Shown: positions 10,099 to 17,660 of the stretch, one piece after another
Position numbering within the stretch: the first letter of the stretch is position 1
How the letters are laid out: every line of letters begins with the position of its first letter
Origin: an uncultured Corynebacterium sp.
Lineage (GTDB): Bacteria; Actinomycetota; Actinomycetes; Mycobacteriales; Mycobacteriaceae
Assembly (NCBI GenBank): GCA_943908385.1
Contig: CALTTF010000011.1
Span: 1 to 43,842, forward strand
Reading direction: 5' to 3'
DNA: 43,842 bases
Notes under the pieces: generated by a model
What the model was told of the DNA's origin: nothing
Database searches by the model: none
Seen by the model: only the letters and a program-made list of their open reading frames with translations
Made by a program: the position numbers and the translations under genes

Positions 10099-12213
10099 CT
10101 ACTTCTTACCAGTCGGGATATTGGAGCCGACCTTCATCGCCTCCGGGTTGTCGCGGGAATCGTCCGTGCCGCCGTCCTTGAACAGCGGGCGGTCGAGCAC
10201 GACAGACGGGACAGCGAAGGCGTCCACGAGCACCTCGGACCACGGGCCGAGGGAGTCGACCAGGTCGTTGATGGAGGCACGTGCTGCCTTGACACGGCCG
10301 GAGGAGATCACGTTGTGCTCCTGGTACCAGCCTGCCTCGCGAACAATAGTGTCCAGGACGAACAGGTGGCGGACCTGCTCAAAGACAGCGCGCTCGGTGG
10401 AGCCGACCGGCAGGGAGCGCTCGGCCTCGATCATGGCCTGGACCATGAGGCTCTCGATGTAGGCCCACGCCGCGTTCAGCATGTGGTCCTGCGCCTTGTC
10501 GATGACCTTGGCGGCCTCGGCCTTGTCCAGCTTGCGTGCGCCCTGGATGCGGCGGATCAGGGAGCGCATGACCAGCTGCTCGCGCATCTGGATGACCTTC
10601 AGCTGGTAGTCGGCGTCGAACAGGGACGACTCCTCGTTAGTGAAGGTGTCCACCACGGACTGGACGGTGGACCCCAGGCCGGCGCGGCTGCGGAAGATGT
10701 CGGTCACGTTGGTGGCCGCGAACTTCACGATGTCCATCGCGGACGGGTTAGCCATCTCGCTGGTGTAGGCCGTCAGCAGGTTCTTGCCGGCCAGCTGCAG
10801 CAGGACGGTGTTGTCGCCCTCGAACGTGTTGTACACGTCGGTGTCAGCGCGGTAGGTGGTCAGCAGGTTCTCCGACATGAAGCCGGCGCCGCCGCAGGCC
10901 TCGCGGCACTCCTGGATAGTGTCCGTGGCGTGCTCGGTGGCCACAGCCTTGAAGGCCGCAGCCAGGGTCTCCATCTCGCGGGACGCGAGTGCCTGCGCCT
11001 CGGTCGGGTTGGTCACGGACCACTCGCCGGAGGCCTGACGCTCGGTCTGGTCCGCGTAGCGTGCCGTCAGCTGGTTCTGCAGCAGCTGGATCGCGTAGGA
11101 GCGTGCCAGCGGAATGATCAGACGGCGGCGGTGCTGACGGTAATCGATCAGCTTGTCTTCCTGACCGGTGTCGCCATAATCGAACTGGCGGCGCTGATGC
11201 GCGTACTTCAGGGCGATCGCCAGGGAGGACTTGGTCGCACCTGCGCCGGCAGCGCCGACAGCGATACGGCCGCGGATCAGGGTGCCCAGCATGGTGAAGA
11301 AGCGGCGGTTCTTCGAGTCGATCGCCGAGGTGTAGTTGCCCTCCTCGTCGACATCGCCGAACTGGTTCAGCAGAGCCTCGCGCGGGATGCGGACATTATC
11401 GAAGGTCAGGGTGCCGTTGTCGACGCCGAGCAGGCCGCCCTTGTGGCCGTGGTCGCCGATGGACACCCCCTCGACCGGGGAACCGTCCTCTTCGCGGATG
11501 CGCACCACGAAGCAGTGGACGCCGTGGGATTCCTCCACACCCGGGGTGTAGAGCTGAGCGAAGACTGCGGACCAACGGCCGTCGCGGGCAGTGTTGCCGA
11601 TGTAGACTTTCGTCGCGGACGGCGACGGGGAGTTGATCACGAACTCCTGGGTCTCCGGGTCGTAGGTCGCGGTGGTCTCCAGCTCCTGGACGTTGGAGCC
11701 GTGGCCGCGCTCGGTCATACCGTAGGAGCCGAGCTTGGACAGGTCCATCGCACCCTGTGCGTACTCGCGGTGGCGCTCAGTGCCCAGCACGTCGACGGCG
11801 CCGCCCCACAGGCCGAACTGCACGCCGGACTTAATGGCGAGCGAGCCGTTGAACTGGCCGAGCAGGTCCAGGCCGAGGATGCCGATGTGCGCCTCGCCGG
11901 AGCCGCCGTTTGCCTTGGAGAAGGCGGTCTGCATCATGCCGGAGGCGGCCACCATCTTGACCTTCTCCAGCAGGGCAGCGCGGATCTCCTCGACGGAGCC
12001 CTCGATCATCGGCAGCGCTTCCTCACGGTTGAGCTGGCCGCGGATTTTGTCCTTCTCCTCTTCCCACTGGCCGTCGAGCAGCGTCTTCAGCTTGCCTGCG
12101 ACTGCTGCGTCCGGGGTCTCCGGCAATGCCTGCGGAGAACGGGATTCGGGATGCGCCTTCTGGGGGCGGCGCTCCAGATTGACCTTGCGGACTTTATCCT
12201 CAACAGAAGTCAT
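10099..12213 (-). CDS. fadE: Acyl-CoA dehydrogenase/oxidase family flavoenzyme (FadE)
   Basis: FAD enzyme expected to oxidise acyl-CoA to trans-2-enoyl-CoA. About 704 residues, longer than classic ACADs (near 390) and in the acyl-CoA-oxidase size range. Family motifs: the flavin-contact stretch MTERGHGSNVQELETTATYD and INSPSPSATKVYIGNTARDG, then FDNVRIPREALLNQFGDV, the helical C-terminal domain with EACGGAGFMSENLLTTYRAD carrying the likely catalytic-base region, and NTFEGDNTVLLQ. The start at 12213 is chosen from a GAAGGA ribosome site; the frame stays open further upstream but lacks coding character. It follows fadA by 53 bases in the same direction. Gene context resembles mycobacterial FadE5. 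Whether it uses oxygen or an electron-transfer flavoprotein cannot be read from the sequence. Confidence 0.88.
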   Translation of the reverse strand: MTSVEDKVRKVNLERRPQKAHPESRSPQALPETPDAAVAGKLKTLLDGQWEEEKDKIRGQLNREEALPMIEGSVEEIRAALLEKVKMVAASGMMQTAFSKANGGSGEAHIGILGLDLLGQFNGSLAIKSGVQFGLWGGAVDVLGTERHREYAQGAMDLSKLGSYGMTERGHGSNVQELETTATYDPETQEFVINSPSPSATKVYIGNTARDGRWSAVFAQLYTPGVEESHGVHCFVVRIREEDGSPVEGVSIGDHGHKGGLLGVDNGTLTFDNVRIPREALLNQFGDVDEEGNYTSAIDSKNRRFFTMLGTLIRGRIAVGAAGAGATKSSLAIALKYAHQRRQFDYGDTGQEDKLIDYRQHRRRLIIPLARSYAIQLLQNQLTARYADQTERQASGEWSVTNPTEAQALASREMETLAAAFKAVATEHATDTIQECREACGGAGFMSENLLTTYRADTDVYNTFEGDNTVLLQLAGKNLLTAYTSEMANPSAMDIVKFAATNVTDIFRSRAGLGSTVQSVVDTFTNEESSLFDADYQLKVIQMREQLVMRSLIRRIQGARKLDKAEAAKVIDKAQDHMLNAAWAYIESLMVQAMIEAERSLPVGSTERAVFEQVRHLFVLDTIVREAGWYQEHNVISSGRVKAARASINDLVDSLGPWSEVLVDAFAVPSVVLDRPLFKDGGTDDSRDNPEAMKVGSNIPTGKK

Positions 12214-12266
12214 GATGTCCTTCTTTCCTTGAATGCTTCCTTTTGGGATTGGCTTGGTGTGGCGGT

Positions 12267-13562
12267 TTAGCGCTCGATGATCGCGACGACGCCCTGGCCG
12301 CCTGCCGCGCAGACGGAGATCAGGGTGCGGCCGCCGCCGTTTTCCTCCAGGGTCTTCGCCGCGGAAGCGAGGATGCGTGCGCCGGTCGCCGCGAACGGGT
12401 GGCCGGCTGCCAGCGAAGAGCCCTTGACGTTGAGCTTGGAGCGGTCGATGGAGCCCAGCGGGGCATCCAGGCCGAGACGCTCGCGGCAGTAGGTCTCGTC
12501 CTCCCACGCCTTGAGAGTGGCGAGCACCTGGGAAGCGAATGCCTCGTGGATCTCGTAGAAGTCGAAGTCCTGCAGAGTCAGGCCGTTGCGCTCGAGCAGG
12601 CGCGGAACAGCGTAGGTCGGAGCCATCAGCAGGCCGTCCTTGCCGGAGACGAAGTCCACGGCGGCCAGCTCGGAGTCGACCAGGTACGCGCGGACCGGCA
12701 GGTTCTGCTCCTTTGCCCACTCCTCGGAGCCCAGCAGGACTGCCGCGGCGCCGTCGGTGAGCGGGGTGGAGTTACCCGCAGTCATGGTGGCGGTGCCGCC
12801 GTGCTGCTCCGCATCCTTCTTGCCGAAGACCGGCTTGAGCTTGGACAGCTTATCCACGGTGGAATCCGGGCGGAGGTTGGTGTCGCGGTTGACACCCAGG
12901 AACGGAGTCATCAGGTCGTCGAAGAAGCCTTCGTCGTACGCCTTGGCCAGGTTCTGGTGGGAGGTCGCCGCCAGTTCGTCCTGAGCCTCGCGGGTGATCT
13001 CCATTTCGCGGGCGGTGATCGCGGCGTGCTCGCCCATGGACAGGCCGGTGCGCGGCTCGCCGTTCTGCGGCTGCTCCGGAGCGAGCTGGCTCGGACGGAT
13101 AGAGCCGGCGAGCTTCAGCTGGTCCTTCACGGACTTCGCAGTGGACAGGCGGATCAGCGTCTTGCGCAGGGTGTCGTTGACAGCCAGCGGAGCATCCGAG
13201 GTGGTGTCGGAGCCACAGGCGATGCCGTTCTCAATACGGCCGAGCGCGATCGCGTCAGCAACCTGGATAGCGGAGGTCAGCGACGTGCCGCAGGCGTGCT
13301 GCAGGTCGAAAGCCGGGGTGGTGGGTGCCAGCTCGGAGCCGAGCACGGACTCGCGGACGAGGTTGAAATCGCGCGCGTGCTTCAGCACAGCACCGCCGAC
13401 GACGAGGCCCATCTCCTGGTCCTGCAAGCCATAGCGAGCGACCAGGCCGTTGAGAGCCGAGGTCAGCATGTCCTGGTTAGAGGCCTTCGCGTACTCCTTG
13501 TTGGAGCGCGCAAACGGGATACGGTTGCCGCCGAGAATGGCTACTTTGCGGGGTTGATTCAT
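12267..13562 (-). CDS. fadA: Acetyl-CoA C-acyltransferase (thiolase, FadA2/FadI-like)
   Basis: Thiolase that cleaves 3-ketoacyl-CoA with CoA, the last step of beta-oxidation (or condenses in reverse). 431 residues from the start chosen at 13562, where AGGA lies 7 bases upstream; a longer start at 13577 is less likely. The N-terminal nucleophile is Cys91 in LQHACGTSL; the C-terminal His is in AAGHPFAATG and the second Cys in CAAGGQG. First gene of the leftward fadA-fadE pair and divergent from fabG4, as fadA2 is from fabG4 in mycobacteria. Expression is likely controlled from the palindromic site in the shared gap. Confidence 0.93.
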   Translation of the reverse strand: MNQPRKVAILGGNRIPFARSNKEYAKASNQDMLTSALNGLVARYGLQDQEMGLVVGGAVLKHARDFNLVRESVLGSELAPTTPAFDLQHACGTSLTSAIQVADAIALGRIENGIACGSDTTSDAPLAVNDTLRKTLIRLSTAKSVKDQLKLAGSIRPSQLAPEQPQNGEPRTGLSMGEHAAITAREMEITREAQDELAATSHQNLAKAYDEGFFDDLMTPFLGVNRDTNLRPDSTVDKLSKLKPVFGKKDAEQHGGTATMTAGNSTPLTDGAAAVLLGSEEWAKEQNLPVRAYLVDSELAAVDFVSGKDGLLMAPTYAVPRLLERNGLTLQDFDFYEIHEAFASQVLATLKAWEDETYCRERLGLDAPLGSIDRSKLNVKGSSLAAGHPFAATGARILASAAKTLEENGGGRTLISVCAAGGQGVVAIIER

Positions 13563-13640
13563 GCTTATTTCCTGCACTTCCCATGGAGCTCGAGGTAAGT
13601 AACTGCTGTTCAGCCGTTTACCGTGAGAATTTTGTCTGAC

Positions 13641-13646
13641 ATTTTA
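13641..13646 (-). promoter_or_regulatory. Candidate -10 of fadA promoter
   Basis: Read on the minus strand this is TAAAAT, about 80 bases before the fadA start. It overlaps the left edge of the palindrome at 13644-13665. Confidence 0.4.
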
Positions 13647-13665
13647 CAAAGTTCAAACTTTGTAA
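13644..13665. promoter_or_regulatory. Palindromic operator candidate between fadA and fabG4
   Basis: Arms TTACAAAGTT and AACTTTGTAA (10 bp, exact) flank a central CA. The site overlaps the fadA -10 candidate and lies just upstream of the fabG4 -10 candidate at 13687, so a single bound repressor could control both directions. Size and symmetry suit a TetR-type dimer, but no regulator gene is adjacent. Confidence 0.7.
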
Positions 13666-13686
13666 GGTTCGTCACCATTGCGATCT

Positions 13687-13692
13687 TATAAT
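13687..13692 (+). promoter_or_regulatory. -10 box of fabG4 promoter
   Basis: Perfect TATAAT about 65 bases before the fabG4 start, giving a leader of roughly 58 bases. No clear -35 is seen; the operator palindrome ends 21 bases upstream. Confidence 0.55.
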
Positions 13693-13756
13693 AGTATCCG
13701 ACACAGAGCCACCGAATTGATACGGTCGCAACCCCCAAAAGTAGAAGGAGAAAATA

Positions 13757-15091
13757 GTGGCATCGAAAGGCCTCCTCGAACAGTTCATCAACTCCCCTCT
13801 CGCCGCTAAGGCGGGCGTCCCCCAGGGCTACCCCCTGCGCCGTTACAAGCAGGGTGAGGCACTTCTCCACGGCCCGGTCGTCGTTGGCGGCAACGGCCGT
13901 CTGCCCGACCAGATCACCACGCTCCTCGACGGCCCGTACAAGCTGATCAAGGCTGAGGCCGACACCAAGCGCGCCGGCATCGTCTTCGATGCCACCGGCC
14001 TGGAGAAGCCGGAGGACCTGGTCCAGCTCTACGAATTCTTCAACCCGCAGCTGAAGAAGGTCCTCGACAACGCCCGCCTCGTCGTCATCGGCACCACTCC
14101 GGAGCTCCTCGAGTCCGCTGATGCCCGCATCGCCGCCCGCGCGCTGGAGGGCTTCACCCGCTCCCTGGCAAAGGAGATGCGCAAGTCCGCGACCGTCCAG
14201 CTGGTCTACGTCGACCCGGCGATCGACGGCGCACAGATCAACAAAGTCGAGTCCACTCTCCGCTTCCTCCTGTCCGGCAAGTCCGCCTTCGTCGACGCAC
14301 AGGTCATCCGCATCACCCCGGTCGATGTCCAGCTGCCGGAGAACTGGGACAAGCCGCTCGAGGGCCGCCTAGCTGTCGTGACCGGTGCTGCCCGCGGCAT
14401 CGGCGCCACCATCGCCGAGACCCTGGCCCGCGACGGCGCCAAGGTCATCTGCGTCGATATCCCGCAGGCCGGCGAAGGCCTGGCCGCAACCGCCAACAAG
14501 GTCAAGGGCACCGCGCTCCCGCTCGACGTCACCGACCCGAAGGCCGCCGAGGAGATCGCAAAGCACGCCCAGGAGCGCTACGGCCGCAAGATCGACACCA
14601 TCGTCCACAATGCCGGTGTCACCCGCGACAAGCTGCTGGTCAACATGGACGAGAGCCGTTGGAACATGGTCCAGAACATCAACCTCGTCGCACCGGTGCG
14701 CATCACCGAGGCACTGCTCGACGCCGACGCGTTCGCCGAGAAGCCGGCCATCATCGGCGTTTCCTCCATGGCGGGCATCGCGGGCAACCGCGGCCAGACC
14801 AACTACGCCACCACCAAGGCTGGCGTGGTCGGCTTCGTCGACGCACTCGCTGACCGCATCGCAGAGGCAGGCGGCTCCATCAACGCCGTCGCACCGGGCT
14901 TCATCGAGACCGACATGACCGCCGCTATGCCGTTCGGCCCGCGCGAGGTCGGCCGCCGCCTGAACTCCCTGAACCAGGGCGGACAGCCGGTCGACGTCGC
15001 CGAGACGGTCGCATACTTCTCCGCACCGTCCTCCGTCGCCGTCAACGGCAACACCGTCCGCGTCTGCGGCCAGAACCTGCTGGGAGCGTAA
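13757..15091 (+). CDS. fabG4: High-molecular-weight 3-oxoacyl reductase (FabG4-like SDR)
   Basis: NAD(P)-dependent 3-ketoacyl-CoA/ACP reductase (or 3-hydroxyacyl dehydrogenase). 444 residues, the long HMwFabG class. An N-terminal flavodoxin-like Rossmann region of about 200 residues without a nucleotide-binding glycine motif precedes a full SDR domain: TGAARGIGATIAETLARDGA for cofactor, the NAG motif in VHNAGVTRD, the catalytic Ser in VSSMAGIAGNRGQ and YATTK for Tyr/Lys. GTG start at 13757 has AGAAGGAG 6 bases upstream. It is followed by htdX after 5 bases, so the two are co-transcribed. The matching mycobacterial pair is fabG4-htdX (Rv0242c-Rv0241c, from memory). Confidence 0.92.
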   Translation: MASKGLLEQFINSPLAAKAGVPQGYPLRRYKQGEALLHGPVVVGGNGRLPDQITTLLDGPYKLIKAEADTKRAGIVFDATGLEKPEDLVQLYEFFNPQLKKVLDNARLVVIGTTPELLESADARIAARALEGFTRSLAKEMRKSATVQLVYVDPAIDGAQINKVESTLRFLLSGKSAFVDAQVIRITPVDVQLPENWDKPLEGRLAVVTGAARGIGATIAETLARDGAKVICVDIPQAGEGLAATANKVKGTALPLDVTDPKAAEEIAKHAQERYGRKIDTIVHNAGVTRDKLLVNMDESRWNMVQNINLVAPVRITEALLDADAFAEKPAIIGVSSMAGIAGNRGQTNYATTKAGVVGFVDALADRIAEAGGSINAVAPGFIETDMTAAMPFGPREVGRRLNSLNQGGQPVDVAETVAYFSAPSSVAVNGNTVRVCGQNLLGA

Positions 15092-15096
15092 ACACG

Positions 15097-16095
15097 ATGA
15101 CAACTGCTGTGAACAAAGGCAACGACGACAACGAGCCCAAGGCGTCAGCCGGGACTACCCCGTCGGCCGGCAACCGCACCTACGAGAACCTTTCGTCCAT
15201 CCCGGACATGAAGGCGATCAACCGCAAGATCTTCCTCAGCGCGATCCCGGGCGTCGGCGGCACCCGCGAGGCGAAGCAGGACCCGACCTCGGCGATCCAG
15301 GTCAGCGGCGTGAAGGTGGACAAGGCCAACCTGGCCGACTACACCAGCGCGACCGGCCTGCGCCTGGGCAACGACCTGCCACCGACCTACTTCTTCGTCC
15401 TCTCCTTCCCGCTGGTCATGGAACTGCTCTCCCGCCCGGACTTCCCGTACGCGGCGATGGGAGCGGTGCACGTCACCAACGTGATCGAGCAGACCCGTAC
15501 GCTCAAGGTCGACGACACCTACACCATCCGTTCCCACGGCGAAAACCTGCGCCCGCACCGCCGCGGCCTGCTGGTGGACATCGTCACCGAGATCTTCGTC
15601 GAGGGCGAGGACACCAACGAGCCTGTGTGGCGCCAGACCTCCACCTTCTTGGGTATGGGCGCGAAATTCGCCAAGTCCGCTGACGTCAGCGTCACCACCC
15701 GTGCGGAGGATTCCGGCAAGGTGCTGCCGAAGCCGGAGCTGCCGGAGTTCAAGCCGAACGCCCGTTGGCGTTGGAACGGCTCGAATGTCGACGCGTACGT
15801 CGAGGCCTCCAACGACCACAACCCGATCCACACCTCCAACCTGGGCGCGAAGCTCTTCGGCTTCCCGGCGCGCATCGCCCACGGCATGTACTCCGCCGCG
15901 GCTGTGCTCGCCCCGCTGGAGGGCCGTCTGCCGGAGGCGCTTCGCTACTCCGTGGAGTTCGTCAAGCCCGTGGTGATTCCGGCGCAGGTCGCGCTGTGGA
16001 CCATCAAGGAGGAGGACGGCTCCTACGACATCCAGCTGCGCGGCTCCTCCAAGCCGGAGAAGCTGCACCTCAACGCGGAGATCACCCCGCTGTAA
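15097..16095 (+). CDS. htdX: MaoC-like (R)-specific enoyl hydratase / hydroxyacyl dehydratase (HtdX-like)
   Basis: Hot-dog fold enzyme that adds water to or removes it from enoyl/3-hydroxyacyl thioesters. 332 residues with two hot-dog repeats expected; the C-terminal repeat contains the R-hydratase motif EASNDHNPIHTSNLGAKLFG with Asp and His, then FPARIAHGMYS. The N-terminal repeat spans about residues 60-190 and lacks that motif. It starts 5 bases after fabG4, and a strong terminator follows. With FadE (oxidation), FadA (thiolysis) and FabG4 (keto/hydroxy step) it supplies the hydration step, completing a four-enzyme cycle through the R-hydroxy intermediate. Confidence 0.9.
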   Translation: MTTAVNKGNDDNEPKASAGTTPSAGNRTYENLSSIPDMKAINRKIFLSAIPGVGGTREAKQDPTSAIQVSGVKVDKANLADYTSATGLRLGNDLPPTYFFVLSFPLVMELLSRPDFPYAAMGAVHVTNVIEQTRTLKVDDTYTIRSHGENLRPHRRGLLVDIVTEIFVEGEDTNEPVWRQTSTFLGMGAKFAKSADVSVTTRAEDSGKVLPKPELPEFKPNARWRWNGSNVDAYVEASNDHNPIHTSNLGAKLFGFPARIAHGMYSAAAVLAPLEGRLPEALRYSVEFVKPVVIPAQVALWTIKEEDGSYDIQLRGSSKPEKLHLNAEITPL

Positions 16096-16126
16096 GCACA
16101 TAACGCCCAAGCATTAACTGCACGAG

Positions 16127-16162
16127 CCCGCCGCTCCCCCACCACAGGGGACGGCGGGTTTT
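16127..16162 (+). terminator. Terminator after htdX
   Basis: CCCGCCG (16127-16133) pairs with CGGCGGG (16152-16158), with an inner CCCC/GGGG extension, followed by TTTT. Confidence 0.85.
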
Positions 16163-16215
16163 CGCATAGAGCCGGTCAAGGCCGTGGTAGTTCGTGTCCT
16201 GCGCGGACTCTTCGA

Positions 16216-16221
16216 TACTCT
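16216..16221 (+). promoter_or_regulatory. -10 box of leaderless DUF4191 gene
   Basis: TACTCT ends 8 bases before the ATG at 16229. Confidence 0.5.
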
Positions 16222-16228
16222 GGTGGCC

Positions 16229-17017
16229 ATGGCAAAGGACAAGAAGGCAACCGCAGCCGACGCATCCGCGAAAAAGGAGATGCGCTCGGCGAAGCGCGAG
16301 AAACGCAAGCAGACCCGATCGCAGATCTGGCAGGCGTTCAACCTCCAGCGCAAGCGCGACAAGAAACTGATCCCGCTGATGCTGGCATCGGTCCTCGGCG
16401 TGGCGCTGCTGTTCTTCCTCATCGGCCTGCTGTTCGGCGGCGAGTGGTTCATGCTCGTGCCGGGCATCCTCTTCGGCTGCGTGCTGGCCATGTTCATCTT
16501 CACCCGCCGTCTTGAAGGGTCGATGTACGAGGAGGTCGGCGACACCCCGGGCGCCGCCGGCTGGACGCTCGAGAACATGCGCAACACGATGGGCATCGTG
16601 TGGATCACCAAGACGGGCGTCGCCGCTAACCCGCAGATGGACACCGTCCACCGCGTCGTGGGCAACCCAGGCATCGTGCTCGTCGGCGAGGGCGACCCGA
16701 AGCGCCTCAAGCCGATGATGGAGAAGGAACGCAAGCGCATCGACCGCTTGGTCGCGGGCGTGCCCATTCACGAGATCTTCGTGGGCTCCGGCGAGGACCA
16801 GGTTCCGCCGAAGAAGCTCCAGCGCACGCTATTGAAGCTGCCGAAGAACTACGGCAAGGACGAGGTCTACTCCGTCAACGCGAAGCTCGAGGCCATGGAC
16901 AATATCCGCGGCGGCCAGCGTGCCGGCCTGCCAAAGGGCCCGATGCCGCACCAGGCGCAGAACATGGCGGGCATGAACCGCAAGATGCGCCGCATGCAGC
17001 AGCGCAAGGGCAAATAA
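16229..17017 (+). CDS. DUF4191 integral membrane protein (Rv2219-like)
   Basis: Function unknown. 262 residues. A very basic, Lys/Arg-rich N-terminus of about 45 residues precedes two adjacent membrane helices (about 52-74 and 77-97: LMLASVLGVALLFFLIGLLF and WFMLVPGILFGCVLAMFIF), then a soluble domain with TGVAANPQMDTVHRVVGNPG and GEGDPKRLKPMMEKERKR, and a basic Met/Gln/Arg tail. The start at 16229 is chosen from the leaderless promoter; an in-frame start at 16184 is possible. The gene lies between lipA and glnA in mycobacteria as well, next to an RDD gene, as here. Confidence 0.85.
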   Translation: MAKDKKATAADASAKKEMRSAKREKRKQTRSQIWQAFNLQRKRDKKLIPLMLASVLGVALLFFLIGLLFGGEWFMLVPGILFGCVLAMFIFTRRLEGSMYEEVGDTPGAAGWTLENMRNTMGIVWITKTGVAANPQMDTVHRVVGNPGIVLVGEGDPKRLKPMMEKERKRIDRLVAGVPIHEIFVGSGEDQVPPKKLQRTLLKLPKNYGKDEVYSVNAKLEAMDNIRGGQRAGLPKGPMPHQAQNMAGMNRKMRRMQQRKGK

Positions 17018-17032
17018 GAATAATCCCAGCTA

Positions 17033-17069
17033 GATCCGCTCGTTAGCCGCTTCAGGCTACGAGCGGATC
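17033..17069. terminator. Hairpin between convergent DUF4191 and RDD genes
   Basis: GATCCGCTCGT (17033-17043) pairs exactly with ACGAGCGGATC (17059-17069), with AGCC/GGCT extending the stem. It overlaps the last codons and stop of the RDD gene. Minus-strand read-out is followed by a U-rich stretch. Confidence 0.7.
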
Positions 17070-17536
17070 ACTGCTGTGCCGGTCGCGCGGTCGTGCATGC
17101 CGCGGCCGTTTCCGTCGACAATTGCCGCGGGGAAAATGAAGCCCGTCAAGATGGTGCGCACCGCCGCGCGCCAGAAGCCGACGGTCTCGCCGGGCTTATC
17201 GACGCGGGCGACGCCCATCCCCAGTACCGCCATTCCCGGCGTGCGCGCAAAGAGCCAGCCGGTAATGATCCCCATGAGCCACCACAGGAAATAGGTCAGT
17301 GTGGCCGTTCCGCCGAACGCGTCGGTGTTCACGACAATCAGGCCGGAGATGATCCAGCAGATTCCCCAGTCGATGAGCACGCCCACCGCGCGCCGCATGA
17401 CAGAGGCCATGGCGCCGGGACCGGACTCCGGCAATCCGAGGTGCTCGCCGGGCCAGCGCACGACCGCATAGTCGTCGCCGCCTGTGGATTGGGGCGAATG
17501 TTTTTCGGCGTTGCCGCCACGCTGCGCATTACCCAT
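17057..17536 (-). CDS. RDD family membrane protein (Rv2219A-like)
   Basis: RDD proteins are small multi-helix membrane proteins, some tied to ion transport or stress; the role here is unknown. About 159 residues. Visible: a polar N-terminus, the RDD-type first helix RAVGVLIDWGICWIISGLIV, then LTYFLWWLMGIITGWLFA, the conserved TPGMAVLGMGVARVD loop and a third hydrophobic stretch near the C-terminus. The ATG at 17536 has TATCCT 9 bases upstream on its own strand; starts at 17542 or 17545 are possible. It carries an 11-mer repeat copy at 17194-17204, read as Val-Asp-Lys. Confidence 0.85.
   Translation of the reverse strand: MGNAQRGGNAEKHSPQSTGGDDYAVVRWPGEHLGLPESGPGAMASVMRRAVGVLIDWGICWIISGLIVVNTDAFGGTATLTYFLWWLMGIITGWLFARTPGMAVLGMGVARVDKPGETVGFWRAAVRTILTGFIFPAAIVDGNGRGMHDRATGTAVIRS
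17194..17204 (+). repeat. 11-mer GCTTATCGACG, copy in RDD gene
   Basis: Exact copy inside the RDD coding region, on the strand opposite to the gene. Confidence 0.9.
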
Positions 17537-17614
17537 GGTCATCAAGGATAGAGCACCACGTTTTCATTCCGAATTCGCTCTTGAGTACACCGGCGGAGAC
17601 ATTCCTGTTGCATG

Positions 17615-17620
17615 TAACAT
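17615..17620 (+). promoter_or_regulatory. Candidate -10 of glnA promoter
   Basis: TAACAT with about 34 bases of leader before the GTG, and AAGGAG as ribosome site. I see no convincing AmtR box in the 124-base gap. Confidence 0.4.
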
Positions 17621-17660
17621 CGGTTAAAGCACCCAATTTGCACTCAAGGAGTTTTTCACC

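Noticed and set aside
10315..12270. 651-residue plus-strand frame opposite fadE
   Set aside because: Antisense shadow of an intact enzyme gene, no start signal.
10099..12720. An 873-residue reading of the fadE gene starting at 12720
   Set aside because: The extra N-terminal part is arginine-rich shadow sequence inside fadA; the real start at 12213 has a ribosome site and family-like length.
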